From: Protula sp. h YS-2021
Lineage: Eukaryota; Annelida; Polychaeta; Sabellida; Serpulidae
Direction of reading: 5' to 3'
DNA: 64,000 nucleotides
Assembly: GCA_949752745.1 (NCBI GenBank)
Contig: OX457024.1
Location: forward strand, 112,100,104-112,164,103
In this document: piece by piece, positions 1 through 14,260 of the stretch
How positions within the stretch are numbered: the stretch's first letter is position 1
Layout: each line of letters begins with the position of its first letter
Notes under the pieces: model-generated
What the model was told of the DNA's origin: nothing
Databases searched by the model: none
Seen by the model: the letters and a program-made list of their open reading frames with translations, nothing else
Made by a program: the position numbers and the translations under genes

Positions 1-775
1 GCTAGCTTTCAGATCGTTCACACTCAAAAATGGAACTAGCCATATTTTGAACTTGCTGTGTGCTCGACAGTTTTCATGGTTAATGAGATACTTAACTGTC
101 TTATATCTTAAGCTTATACGCTTAGGTATGTTTCAGGCTAGATTTCATCATTATGCAGACAAGTTTAATGGTTTCAATTTTGATATGACTTAATTGTTGT
201 AACATCTTGGAATATTAAAACACAATAGCTGAAACGCGTGGAAAGAAAAACCGTGTGTGGTCTGCTATAAGAGTGTTTCAATCGAAACGTTTGCGTAAAA
301 CCTTGAAGCCGCTCAGTTCACTCATGCCATGCAGTTAAAAGTTGGTTCTCTCCCTCTTCCCTTTCAAAAGTTGAATTCCACGGGCGTAGTGTCTTTGCAT
401 TAAAAACAGCGTTGCTTGTGTTCAGATTTCTGTTGTTGTTCTGTTGCTGTTGAAAGTTAGTTCGATTGATATTTGTGTTTTCTGTGTTTGCAAGGAACGC
501 GTTTTAAATAGTTTCACATATTGTGATGAGAAAATGTAGTTCCTTGTTCTTTGGTCGCTGTTAGCCATGTTTTTGCATGCGGTAGAAAAGAACTAGTGTA
601 CTTAAAAATAATGCTTCCCCCGTTTAAGAAATATGGCCGTGGCATAAAGCCGGAAAATTCCATTTGTAGATTTAAATTTTAGCACGTTTTTTGGACTTAT
701 AGTGTTTGTGTTTCTTGTCGTTTGTGTGGGCGTTGCTGTAGCGTGCAATCTGCTCATTATGAGGACAGCGTAAAT
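1..775. other. Gene-free AT-rich DNA
   Basis: No reading frame with recognisable protein similarity, no tandem structure and no terminal inverted repeats were seen here. The stretch is ordinary AT-rich intergenic or intronic sequence. Confidence 0.6.
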
Positions 776-960
776 AAAACAAATGGTGTCCGCAAAACAA
801 TTTGGTTGTAATAACGTTTTAAGAACGTTTTTTCCAAACCATTTTATGTTGCAGAAAACGTTTTCTGGAGGTTGTATTTGAAGTACCGGAAAACGTTTTA
901 AGATCCTTTAAAACGTTTTCTAAAGCACGTTTTGAAAATGTTTTCGTAAAACTGGGGCTT
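776..960. repeat. AACGTTTT-rich interspersed repeat
   Basis: The stretch carries AAAACGTTTT-like palindromes at irregular spacing, with the order ataacgtttt, gttgcagaaaacg, ttttctggaggttg and taaaacgttttctaaag. The same order with the same linkers recurs at about 16140-16340, inside a DNA transposon copy. It is therefore a dispersed repeat rather than random AT-rich sequence. No coding potential was seen. Confidence 0.55.
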
Positions 961-1288
961 CAAAAGTGGTATCGGGGGGCGTTGGGCGATTACAAAAAGT
1001 GGGCATTTGCGAGTTTTTTTTATAATTGATCCCTCTCTCCTTAAAGTTTGAATGACATAATACAATGGTATTTTAGTTTATTACGATTGGCTTGTTGTTA
1101 TTTAATAACAATAATTAAACAATCGCCCAAACTCTTATTTTTTGGCTTTGGGCTGAGGGGGTGGGGCAATTACAAGAGGAAGCGTTTGTTAGAAAGAACA
1201 CGCTACTTTGTAACCTTTAAAAACAGTAAGCATTGAAACGTTTTAGACCCCAAACGGGCCGGAACGGGGATCTATAGGGTTGCCCTCT

Positions 1289-1347
1289 GTTCGTCCGTCC
1301 GCGCGTCGGTCTGTCCGTCCGTCCGTCCGTCCGCCTGCCCGTCCGTG
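1289..1347. repeat. GTCC-type tetranucleotide repeat
   Basis: Degenerate run of gtcc/gtcg units at the head of the duplicated block that follows. It is non-coding. The arginine- and threonine-rich peptide on the minus strand is an artefact of the repeat. Confidence 0.7.
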
Positions 1348-1352
1348 TGTCA

Positions 1353-1602
1353 CTTTGGATGTTGTTGTGTTTCCACGCAAGTTCTCCTAAACTATTTGCC
1401 CTAGGAACACGCAACCTTGCACAGTGCAAACATATATATTGAAGTTGTGCAACGTCGTTATTTTTCAAATCGGTAGAAAATTGCCAAAATGGCGACTTGT
1501 CAAAACTTGCCAATTTATCAGATAACTCTAATGTAAGACTTTGGTGTTTTCCGCGCGAGTTCTAGGAAACTATTCACCGTAGGCATATGTTACCTTGCTC
1601 AG

Positions 1603-1701
<99 letters not shown>

Positions 1702-1765
1702 TTAAGTTGTGCAACGTCGTGTTATTTTTCAAATAGGTAAAAAATTGCCAAAATGGTGACTTGTT
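1353..1765. repeat. Tandem duplication, one copy expanded by (AT)n
   Basis: Two diverged copies lie head to tail (about 1353-1505 and 1540-1763). Shared landmarks in the same order are the tttcc..cgc(a/g)agttct segment, ccttgc(a/t)cagtg, an AT run, gttgtgcaacgtcgt, tatttttcaaat and aaaattgccaaaatgg. The first copy has only catatatatt at the AT position. The second has 92 bp of pure AT there, so the microsatellite grew from a short seed after duplication. Confidence 0.65.
1606..1697. repeat. (AT)46 microsatellite
   Basis: Uninterrupted AT dinucleotide run inside the second copy of the local duplication. It yields a spurious Tyr/Ile reading frame on the minus strand. Confidence 0.95.
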
Positions 1766-2119
1766 GTGTCCGGTTTTACCAAAGTCCTCTAGCAAATCGA
1801 ATTTGTACGAACATTTGGGTCGTAGTTGTGGCATGTTTTTTTCCGTTTTTTAGTTTTTCCGTGGAACTAGTCAGAGGTCGCTAGGGCTAGAAAAAGGAAA
1901 CTTGGATATGATAAGCTTCAGTATGTCTAGTTGAGCCTCTGTTTTTTTAATATCCACTTTATTTTTCAATTAAAAAACGACAAAACAAATTGTTGGGCGA
2001 AACAGCTGAGAGCAGTAGTTTAAAATGGCATATCAGCCTCAGTGTATTGATCGCCCAACTCTCAACGAAAGTCATCAAAGCATGCGTGTGCAAGTTTAAG
2101 TTGACTGCAGCGTTTGGGT

Positions 2120-2930
2120 ATTTTCCAATTGCTAAAGAGCGATGAAATTTGGCTCACCGATAGAGGATGATTAGACGCCGTAAAATACGCATTTTTTAAA
2201 CATGACCTTAGAAAACGATTGACATCCTCGGCCATGGTTCATGTCAAAAGTCAGAAATGGGCCATTATCTCAAAAATGGTTAGAAATAGAGCGATTATGC
2301 GCTAATTTTTTACCCTTTGGGCATAAAAGACGATAGGTAAGATGTACCTCGGCGATCTTGACCTCCCTGGACATGGTCAAAGTCAAAAACAGGAAGTTTA
2401 ATATCTCTAAAAGGTTAGAGATAGAGGAATTCTGAGCTCATTTTAGAGCGGAAGTTTACCGTAATCTCAAAAACGGTTAGAGATAGAGGATTTTTAGCTT
2501 ATTTTCAACCCTTTGACCTAAATGACGATATGTAAGAGGTACCTCGGTGACCTTGCCTACTCGGCCATGGTAAAAAACCAGAAGTGGGCATTATCTCAGA
2601 GAAAACGCTTGGAAAGAAAGAGAGACAGAAAGAGCGATTTCGAGCTTATTTCCGATCCTTTGGGCATAAAAGACGATATGCATGAGATACCTCGGTGACC
2701 TTGACCTATTCGGCCATGGTCAAAGTCAACAACGGGAAGTTGACCATTGTCTCGAAAACGGTTAGAGACAGCGATTCTTAAATTTTTTTACTCTTTGGGT
2801 CTAAAAGATCATATATCAGAGGTACCTCGATGACGTTGAGCTCCTTGGACATGGTCAAAGTCAGAAAGCGGAAGTTAACCATCCTCTCAAAAGCTGTTAA
2901 ACATTTTCTACTGGAGCATTATGAAAAATC
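2120..2930. repeat. Degenerate ~130-190-bp tandem array, GACCTTGACC family
   Basis: Five or so units are marked by catggtcaaagtca-like blocks near 2232, 2372, 2567, 2715 and 2850. Each is followed by atctcaaaaacggttagaga, then ccctttgggcataaaagacgat, then ggtacctcggtgaccttgacc. The same block order recurs, diverged, near 44540-44730 and in reverse orientation near 35490-35660. This is a dispersed family containing a local tandem array. Function unknown; TGACCTTGA nuclear-receptor-like half-sites occur within it. Confidence 0.7.
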
Positions 2931-4221
2931 AATATTATTGGGTATTGTGTATTGGAGTTCATGGGAAACCATATGTAACTGAACACCATTTTTAAATAAT
3001 TTGGCAAATTTTAGATGCTAATAAAGATTTAAATATATAATGTTGAAATCTGATATTGATTTTTAGGTATCATTCATTTGATTTTAGTTATTATACTACT
3101 ATATCAAAGTGATATTCTTTGTAGCAAATATGTTAAGAGTTATAAATCCATTTTAATGATACCAACAATAAATTCGTTATATCGAAAATTATCTTAAATC
3201 CACATCTTAATAATTACTATCTAAAATTCGGCATTCAATGTGAGTACAGCATTTTAAAGAAATGGAGCAAAAGTGTTGAAATTTGAAGCCATAAATTAAT
3301 AAATTTAAGTAAGGAATATATTTAAGTTAAGAATCGCACCTATATATTCAGTTCGCTAAATAAATAATACGCTGTTATCGGAACAAATCAGTGACCCATA
3401 CTTGTGTTTCTCACACACTGTTGTGAAATTTCAAAAGCCAATATCAAATCCTTTAATCAACTGTTTGATCCGTGTATGAGTTAGAAAATTGTAGAACGTA
3501 TTAATTAAATTTTTGGAGTATGTTTATAAGGTTAACAGAAATGTTTACATAGGTTACCTAGGAAGCAAAATTAAATTACACACAGCAAAATGCAACACAG
3601 CTGATAATTTTGGTGGTTTGTGTTCATTAATTTTATAGTTTGAGAAAGAACTCAGGAATTGTTTAAAAGACTATAGCGGCTGGCTAATTATTTTGAGCGA
3701 ATTCCATGCGTCTTTGTTTGACATTTAAAAATTTCTTTTTATGTTGTAAATAAACGGTGCAGTGTGTGTGTCATCAGCCGTACTTAGCTTACTGGTTTGG
3801 GCCATTTAGGCAGGTAAATTCTTAGTGATTTTGATTTAGCTATTCTTTGAATATCAGCTGGTTCATGAATTGTTGAATGTAATATCGACAATTCATATGA
3901 TCTGGTTTTTTTAAATTTGTCAAAGAGGAAATCAAATCTCTATTTCCGTCGAATACGAAATAAATTTAACTCCCTACACTATTGAGCTATCGTATCGCAC
4001 TTGAGAAACACAATTATAGTTCAAACCAACAAATAAGTCTTAAATTGATGAATTGAGCTCTTTGTCTTTTTTTGGTTTGGATGTGGACTATATTGTTGCC
4101 TTCACTTGGCGTGTATCGTGCTATTTGGTTCTTGTTGCTGTAGTGTCTGGTCAGCTGATAGCTTGCCTGCCTTTATGTATGCTTGTCCAACAGTTATCAA
4201 GGGTATGAGTTGACTTTGTAA
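2931..4221. other. Gene-free AT-rich DNA
   Basis: No protein-like reading frame. Apart from an inverted LTR-related fragment at 3540-3607, nothing recognisable was found. Confidence 0.5.
3540..3607 (-). repeat. Inverted fragment of the BEL/Pao 3' LTR
   Basis: About 68 bp matches the reverse complement of 8944-9014 with only a few differences. Both contain ggttacctaggaagcaaaat followed by a ttacacac block and aaaatgcaacacag. The partner lies inside the presumed 3' LTR of the plus-strand BEL/Pao element. This copy is in the opposite orientation and lies upstream of the gag remnant, so it is not a normal 5' LTR. Confidence 0.5.
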
Positions 4222-4340
4222 TCCTCTTGGTTATTGGGCGATATTGTTTGTGTTGACTCGTTCACGTTGTTGACAATCCTCACGGTTATTGGAGGATGTT
4301 GTTGGTGTAGACCCGTTAGCGTTGTTTATTAATGATCGTC
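4222..4340. repeat. Two-copy ~57-bp degenerate tandem repeat
   Basis: aatcctc..ggttattgg..gat.ttgtt.gtgt.gac.cgtt.(a/g)cgttgtt occurs twice in a row, with a third weaker echo. It lies upstream of the gag remnant and may belong to the 5' untranslated region of that element. Confidence 0.4.
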
Positions 4341-4709
4341 ATTGTTCTTTGAGGATGTAGTTGACTGATTGCTGCTGTTGATTTGTTTACTTTGTACCTT
4401 TGATTGTTGTGGACGGTTTGTCAGAGCTGACTTTGTTTGTCAGAACTGACTTATTGATCATGATTTGAGGCTGTGTTTGCTGCTATTGCGTCAACTTCTG
4501 TCTCCTCATGTTTTCTCTGGACATTTTTTGGTGGGTTCTATGACCGGTATTGTTTCATATTGATTTGCATTATTAATTAAATGTAGCTTCAGTTTCTGTT
4601 TCAGTGTAGTTAAACGGTTGCGCCATGAATTAAAGTGACGTGATCTAGTCTTAATCTTTCAACTTTGTAGTAAAACAGTGTCAGAAATTAAGTTATACTT
4701 AGTGAGTGT

Positions 4710-5768
4710 TTGCTTCGAACTTGTGTTGAGGAGTCTAAAGTTAGTATAATATCAACTAGAGTTGAGAACGTGAAGTCTCCTAGTGTTGAGGAGCAAGGTG
4801 CTTTTGCACTTGGTGAAGTTATTGGTCCAAGGCACAGTGGACGTTCCAAAGCCAAAACCGAAAAGGAAAAGCCGTATGAAATTTCAACTCTCAAAGGAGT
4901 TCAAGGATGTTAAGCGTGCGTTAAGGCATTCTTTCAGCGGTGTTCAGGCTTTCAGTGACAGTACAGAACTTTCTAGAATTTGTCCAACGCGGGACAAGTT
5001 GATGCAAGACTTTGATGTTTTCGAAGTGAAATTTGATCAGTTAGTCGCGATAGCAAGTGTTGAGCTGTCTGAAACTTTCGTGCTACGGTTTGAAGCCATT
5101 GACAAAAGTGGTGAAATACTTTTCAAAACTATTAATGAAAAGGTTAGGAAACTGGTTAACGAAGAAATATTACTGGAAATGAAATGTGCTAAAATGCATG
5201 ACGGTCTCGTAGATCAACTGAGTGAAATTTTCCCAAGGTCTTCTGAAACTGAACCTTTCTTTCATAAATGAGTTGCTTGGTACTTTGTGCAATGATTTCT
5301 CCTTAGCACGATTGCCTCCACCCAAGCCAGCCGTCTTCACGAGTGATGTTTAATAATATCACAGTTGGAAGAGGTCTTTCAAAACGCTTATTTTTGACCG
5401 TAATGTTCCCGTAAATGATCAAAGATCCCAGAGAAAATCGAACGTTTTTGTTTAAACTCCCTAACTGGTTAGTGCAGAGATGGAGGCTCAAGGTTGCTGG
5501 ATTACAGTCTGAAACGAATAGGTTTCCTCCTTTCCAGGTGTTTGTGCGATTTGTGGTCAAAGAGGTTGACATAGGAGTTGAGCCTCACACGCATTTAGAC
5601 AGCCATTGTTCAAAGTCAGATGCTTGCTGCCGCAATCCTTCCAACTTTTCAGTAGAAAAAGTTGCTTCTCATGCGCTCGGTGAAAAAGATGCTTCATCAC
5701 AGTCAAAGGGTACTTTTTGTGTTTGTTGCGCAATCTCTGATCAAATGTGTCGATTTAATTTACTATAG
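4710..5768 (+). pseudogene. gag: BEL/Pao gag remnant
   Basis: Three frames together resemble a BEL/Pao gag. About 4710-4910 is a basic N-terminal part rich in Lys/Arg, Glu and Ser. About 4783-5271 continues with a charged, probably helical or coiled-coil section around ELSRICPTRDKLMQDF and EKVRKLVNEEILLEMK. After a frame break near 5272-5414 come SWKRSF-like residues and LPNWLVQRWRLKV with FPPFQVFVRFVVKEVDI, a pattern typical of the C-terminal half of BEL gag. The CCHC zinc knuckle was not found. Gag would form the particle core that packages element RNA. Frameshifts and stops make this a pseudogene. Family assignment rests on these motifs and on its position upstream of pol. Confidence 0.7.
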
Positions 5769-5847
5769 GGGTTTGCAGTAGGGATTTGATTCCAAGAAAG
5801 GCTGTGCCTGTCCAGTCTGGTCCATTTGCACAACACATAGACCTTAG

Positions 5848-8786
5848 ATGGGAAAAGTTAGAATGACTGATTACAGTTCTACTTTCAGTCATCGTTTTAG
5901 TCATAGCATTGTGGCCTATGAGGTAGGTGATTCAAAGGTTAATCAAGTGGCATTTTGTACGAATTGGTTGTGCCTAAAGATGTCTTGCATATGTTTGAGT
6001 CTGATTTCACAGACTTTTCACAAGGTGTCGGTCTATCTTGTGAAGATGAATAGTTCTTGGATTTGATCAAACGAATATATCAATGGAAGAAAAAACCATT
6101 ACGTCTTGCCTCTTAATTTTAAAAGGGAATGTCCGCCTTTGCAAAACAGTCGTGTTGTAGCTGAAAAAGAGGCTGAGTCAGCTAAAGCAGAGGCTGGAGC
6201 GCGATGCAGCCTAAAAGAGTAAATATGTAGCTTTCATTACCGAAGTGATTAAAAGCGGTTATGCAAGCAGTGTTGCTGACTCAGATGTTTACAAAGCCAT
6301 CTGGTTTTTACCTCATCACGGTGTCGTCAATGCAAGAGAAAAGTTGAGTCTTTTCCTTGATTGCATCGCCAAAGTCATGGGCACATTGCTAAATTATTGT
6401 TGCAGGATTTGACTAATTCCCTCCTTGGTGTGTTGCTAAGATTCCGTCAAGATGCTGTTGCTTTCAATTGTGATATCACCAAAATGCATTACCAGTTTCG
6501 TGTGCCAAAAGTAACAGACTCGTAATAGTATCTTCGAAACTTCTACCAATGTCAGAAAAAGTTTGCTATCATTGGTTGCTCGATGAACCTTTGGAATTTT
6601 TAACGCCTTTAACTTTGTTTGAAAAACAAAATCTCCAAGAACTTTGTATTTTTGGTGTCAATTGGGATGATCCGATCCCGTTAGCGATTCAGCCTACCTG
6701 TACTCAGTGGTTAAATAGTTTTCCAGAGTTAGGAAAGGTTTCAATTTCTCGATGTCTTGTGCTAAAAATGTCGATCAAGTCGAAATGCAGGTCCGTCAGA
6801 TTTGCGACGCGTCATCCTCATTCTACGGCTGTTGCAGTTACTTGAGTGCAGTAGGTAAAGAGAGAGAGGTTCATGTCTGCTTCGTTATTGCGATGTCAAG
6901 AGTCGCACTAGTCAAAGCGCTCAGTATCCCTCGCTTGGAGTTGTCATCTGCAGTCTTAGCAGTTAAGGTCGCAAATGGCTCGAAGTCCGAGCTTGAGTTT
7001 AAAGCACAGCATTTTTTTTGCTTGGCTATAAAGCAAACATGGTAAGAATATTTCACGTTTCTGTAGCCAACAGGGTTGGTTTTATCTATTCTAATACTAG
7101 TGTTGATCAGTGGCATCATGTGCCTGGAGACTTAAATGTGGCTGATTTCGAGTTTCGCGAATGCTTACCTAGTGATCTGGTGAACTTCTTACGTCTAGAT
7201 GGTCCTGTGGTCCCAAGTATTAGCTTCAATCGGAGTTGCCGTTGATTCGTACAGATAGTTCGGAGGTTTCTGCTAGTGATACTGACTCTAAGGTGAAAAG
7301 GATCAAGGTTCTCGGTACAAGGGCATCGAAGGTGTTTGACTGAGATAGATTCTCACACATTTCTAATTGGAGCCTCTCAAGGCAGTTGTCGTTTTGATTC
7401 GTTACTTTTTCAATGCTCTCAAGGCAAAGAAGTTTAGTACTGTTTCCAAAAGGAAGTCCATCTATGTGTATGACTCTGTTTGTATGGACGATCTGCTATC
7501 TCCTGAGCAAGTGCTGCCCAACGTTACACAGCGTTCGTTCCTTTCAGAGGAGATCGAAGTCTATGTCCGTCAAACTAGCGAGTCCGTTAAATAATTTAGA
7601 CTGCTTTGTTATCGACAGTGTGATCAGAGTTGGTGGTCTCCTCGTAATGTCTCAGTTTCGAGAGTCTGTCTTGCATCCTGTATTTGTTGCTACAAAAGCT
7701 TCGCACTTGGCACATTTACTTATGGATCATTCTCATAGGAAGGTTTTGCACCAAGGAAAGGTGTTAACGGTGAACATTTTTTCATTGCGTCACTTGCAGG
7801 AGACTTAGAGCTGCTCCAGTTTATAAATAATGGCAAACTTACCCATTGACAGGATTCAACCTGAGCCCCCCTTTACTCATTGTGGTGTTGACCTTTTCGG
7901 TGCCTTTAGCATTCGTAAGGGTCGCAAAGAGTTGAAACGTTGGGGTTCTATTTTCACCTGTTTGGTATCCCTCGCAGTTCATTTGGAGGTCGTTGGTTCG
8001 CTTTCTACTTCGCTTTCATAAACGCATTGAAGAAGTTTATTGCAATTCGAGGTCCGATTACTTGTCTTCATTGTCACCAAGGTACAAATTTTGCCTGGGC
8101 CGACCGACAGCTCCTGTGACTTATGAGCAGGCGAGTGATCCATCTGTCAAAGCCTTTTTTGGAAAACAATTGCATGCTTGAATTCAAGACAGATCCACCC
8201 ACTGCGTCTCACATGTCGGGCGTTTGGGAACGTCTCATTCGATCGGTTCGTAGCATCCTGAACAGGTTTATGCTTCAACACGGTGGGAAGTTGGATGATG
8301 ATTCTTTACACACCCTTATGACAGGTTTCAGCAGTGCTTAATAGTCGTCCCATTTCAGATCCAAATTACTTAGAAGTTCTCACTCCAAATCAGTTGTTGA
8401 TAGCTTTGTTGAAGAATATCAGATGATGTTTACTCTATTACACGGTGGAGACGTGAGTGCACCATCTAATCAATCAGTTATGGTCAAGATAAAAATCTGA
8501 ATATATCCAGAGTTTGCAAACTAGGTCGAAATGGACCCGTCCCTAGCTTAATTTTGAAGTTGACGAGATTGTTGTGTTGAAAGATGATTCGGTTTCGCGA
8601 AACGCGTGGGCATTAGTGCGTGTGAACGGTGTCAATTTTTCGGCCGATAGCAAAGTTCGCATTATAAATATTGTCGTGGGCAATCGTGCACTTGATCAAA
8701 GGGGACATAGACACAAGGGGCTAGTTTGTCTCGAGCGACCAGTCAACAAATGGGTATTACTTGTAGAAATATACATTAAAGATTAA
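5848..8786 (+). pseudogene. pol: BEL/Pao pol remnant lacking the RT core
   Basis: Segments in order: FSHSIVAYEVGDSKVNQVAF (5889-5950), matching the post-protease spacer of the second element; an RT N-half at about 6215-6530 with FLPHHGVVN and the first catalytic Asp in CDITKMHYQFRV (Asp codon 6472-6474); then, after a jump near 6530-6549, the post-RT segment with LQELCIFGVNWDDPIP; RNase H at 6780-7240 (CDASSSFYGCCSYL, IPRLELSSAVLAVKVA, VANRVGFIYSNTS, WHHVPGDLNVADF), missing the middle block that holds WTDSQ in the sister copy; and integrase at 7600-8786 (VLHQGK, FTHCGVDLFGAF, GVWERLIRSVRS, then the C-terminal KDDSVSRNAWALVRV). The Y-x-D-D palm motif is absent. Numerous frameshifts and stops are present. 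The product would have been reverse transcriptase, RNase H and integrase. Confidence 0.85.
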
Positions 8787-8922
8787 GGTTGATTTCCCGC
8801 CAAGTAGCCTTTGGTTGTGAAGAGCAATTATTGAAAACATAAACGCTTGTAATGTATGTGTATTTGAATGTGGTACAATATCAATTAAAAAGGTGTTCAT
8901 CAGCTCTGTTAAAGGAAATTAC

Positions 8923-9130
8923 TCTGTAGCGAACCATGTTAAACGATTATGAACTGTGTTGCATTTTGTTGTGTGTAACCTTTAATTTTGCTTCCTAGGT
9001 AACCTGTGTAAACATTTTTCTTATGTCTTGTGCCCGATTGGTTAGGCTCTGAAACCTGGGCCCTGATTATGTAACGAGTGCTCTGACTCGTTGGTCTTTG
9101 TATGAGTCGTAAATCTGTCTGGGTTTGCTA
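8923..9130 (+). repeat. Probable 3' LTR of the plus-strand BEL/Pao element
   Basis: The segment begins TGTAGCGAACC and ends near GGTTTGCTA, imperfect inverted ends like the better LTR at 27105-27342 (TGTAGCGGACTT ... AAGTCCGCCACA read on the minus strand). It lies about 135 bp after the integrase remnant, the right place for a 3' LTR, and its length (~208 bp) is similar to the other (238 bp). The final ACA is eroded. Confidence 0.5.
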
Positions 9131-9489
9131 TGGAGTTAGTAGTTAGTAGTTGAACAGTTCACATGGCAAATGCCTTTCTCTCTGAACAACAGTCGGTAAA
9201 ACTGGGTAAGTTATGTTAAATATATTGCTGGTTTTGTCAGTGATTTAGTGTAATTGTCGGTTAGCACTTTTGCTTTTTTTTAAGTATTGAACATGGCAAA
9301 TGGGATGTAAACAAGTGATGTAAACACACCGGATAAATGTTTCAATGAAATGTATATTTTGCAGTCTATTCTTGAATTTTTTTCTGTAAACTTTCAGGTT
9401 AACATCACGTTGTGATGAGTGAATAAAGCAAAAGCCATGGGAAATCAATGACTTGTGTTTCGTCCCTCGCCACAACGCGTGTAGCGAAA
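9131..9489. other. Gene-free DNA
   Basis: AT-rich sequence 3' of the LTR. Short gttagtagtt repeats near 9138; nothing else recognised. Confidence 0.5.
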
Positions 9490-9740
9490 TAAAGAAAGAC
9501 ATATGACGTCAGTGCGTTTAAATTGTTCTAGCTTAAAATGTAAGATTCCTCAGCTGCTGAACAGCGGAGTTCAAACTTGGCGGAATTGTTGCTTGGCTGA
9601 TTCGAAAGATTTGATCAAATTTATACAAGAATATGGCTTGGGTCAGTTGGGCGGCTGTAAAGTTAAGAAAAGACTATGACAAAATTACGTTAAAATCTTG
9701 TATGTAAAATTTGTCAGCCGTTGAACATAGGAGCAAATGA
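9490..9740. repeat. Dispersed repeat, CAGCCGCTGAACA family
   Basis: Contains cagctgctgaacagcggag, ttcaaacttggcggaattgt, tgacgtcagtgcg, and atcttgtatgtaaaatttg followed by cagccgttgaacataggagc. The same phrases in the same order recur at about 42545-43010 and 62545-62960, so this is a dispersed repeat with roughly 180-bp internal periodicity. Non-coding. Confidence 0.65.
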
Positions 9741-11219
<1,479 letters not shown>

Positions 11220-11760
11220 CTGGGTAGTTTCTCTTTCTTATCGCTTCAGCAGAGGGGCATATGTCGTCTGTATATGCGTATGCAGGTATGTACGTATGTA
11301 AACCTTTATTTATTTGTTTCTTCTCCTACATTTTATAAGATTTCCCTCCAATTTTGTACGAATATTTCTTAGGTACGCATCTCTTAAAATTTCTTTTCTT
11401 TTTTTTTTTTGGCGATCAGCCAGAAATTGGCTACACGGAGGGCATTTAATTTTTTTGGCTGTAAATTTGTAAAATGCTACTTCTCCTTCAGTTTTAATCG
11501 GATTTATTTCAAATTTTGTACGGATTTTTTCAGGTAGACTTTTAATGAAAAATTACTTGTTTTAGCGACCCACCAAAAATTGACAAAATGGGATGCATTT
11601 AACATTTTTTATTCTTCTTTGATATTTTTTATCAGATTTTCTTCAAATTTTATTTTGTTTAGGCAGGCCTCTCATGAAAAGTTACCTTTTATCGGTTATT
11701 CTTTGAAAAAATCGTCTAATAGGGGACATTTTTAAATTTATTAATAGCCGATTTTTAAAA
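11220..11760. repeat. Degenerate ~140-bp repeat, GGCGATC..CCAAAAATTGGC family
   Basis: Units repeat the order tcctac..tttataagatttccctccaattttgtacgaat, tcttaggtacgc-ctctt, tttttggcgatcagccagaaattggc, and a ggcattt tail. Landmarks fall near 11411, 11566 and 11700. Related tandem stretches lie at 33540-33900 and 43030-43860. The core ccaaaaattgg is palindromic. Non-coding. Confidence 0.55.
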
Positions 11761-11962
11761 TGTTCTTTCTCCCACAAAGTGGATCTACTTCTGTGTGATT
11801 GTTCCCAAAATCATTTTCCTTATTATCCCCATATGTTATCCCCCGCATGAACGAGGGATATAGTTTTGAGCACGTATGTCTCTTTGTCTGCCTGTCTGTC
11901 GGGCTCAAAACACATAGTTTCGTTTGCACAAATCTCAAAAACTGTTTAGGGTACGGTTCTGA

Positions 11963-14260
<2,298 letters not shown>

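Larger units (their letters stand above)
4690..9130 (+). mobile_element. BEL/Pao LTR retrotransposon, heavily decayed
   Basis: Pieces of a BEL/Pao polyprotein occur in canonical order on the plus strand: gag, the spacer after the protease, the RT N-half, RNase H, integrase, then a 3' LTR beginning TGTAGCGAAC at 8923. Each piece is in a different frame or is broken by stops. The pieces align with the better preserved minus-strand element at 27105-31205, so the two are related but not identical copies. No matching 5' LTR was found. It cannot encode a functional polyprotein. Confidence 0.85.

Noticed and set aside
4690..8786. Host gene with many small exons
   Set aside because: The pieces are gag, protease spacer, RT, RNase H and integrase in retrotransposon order and match the second element; breaks lack splice borders.
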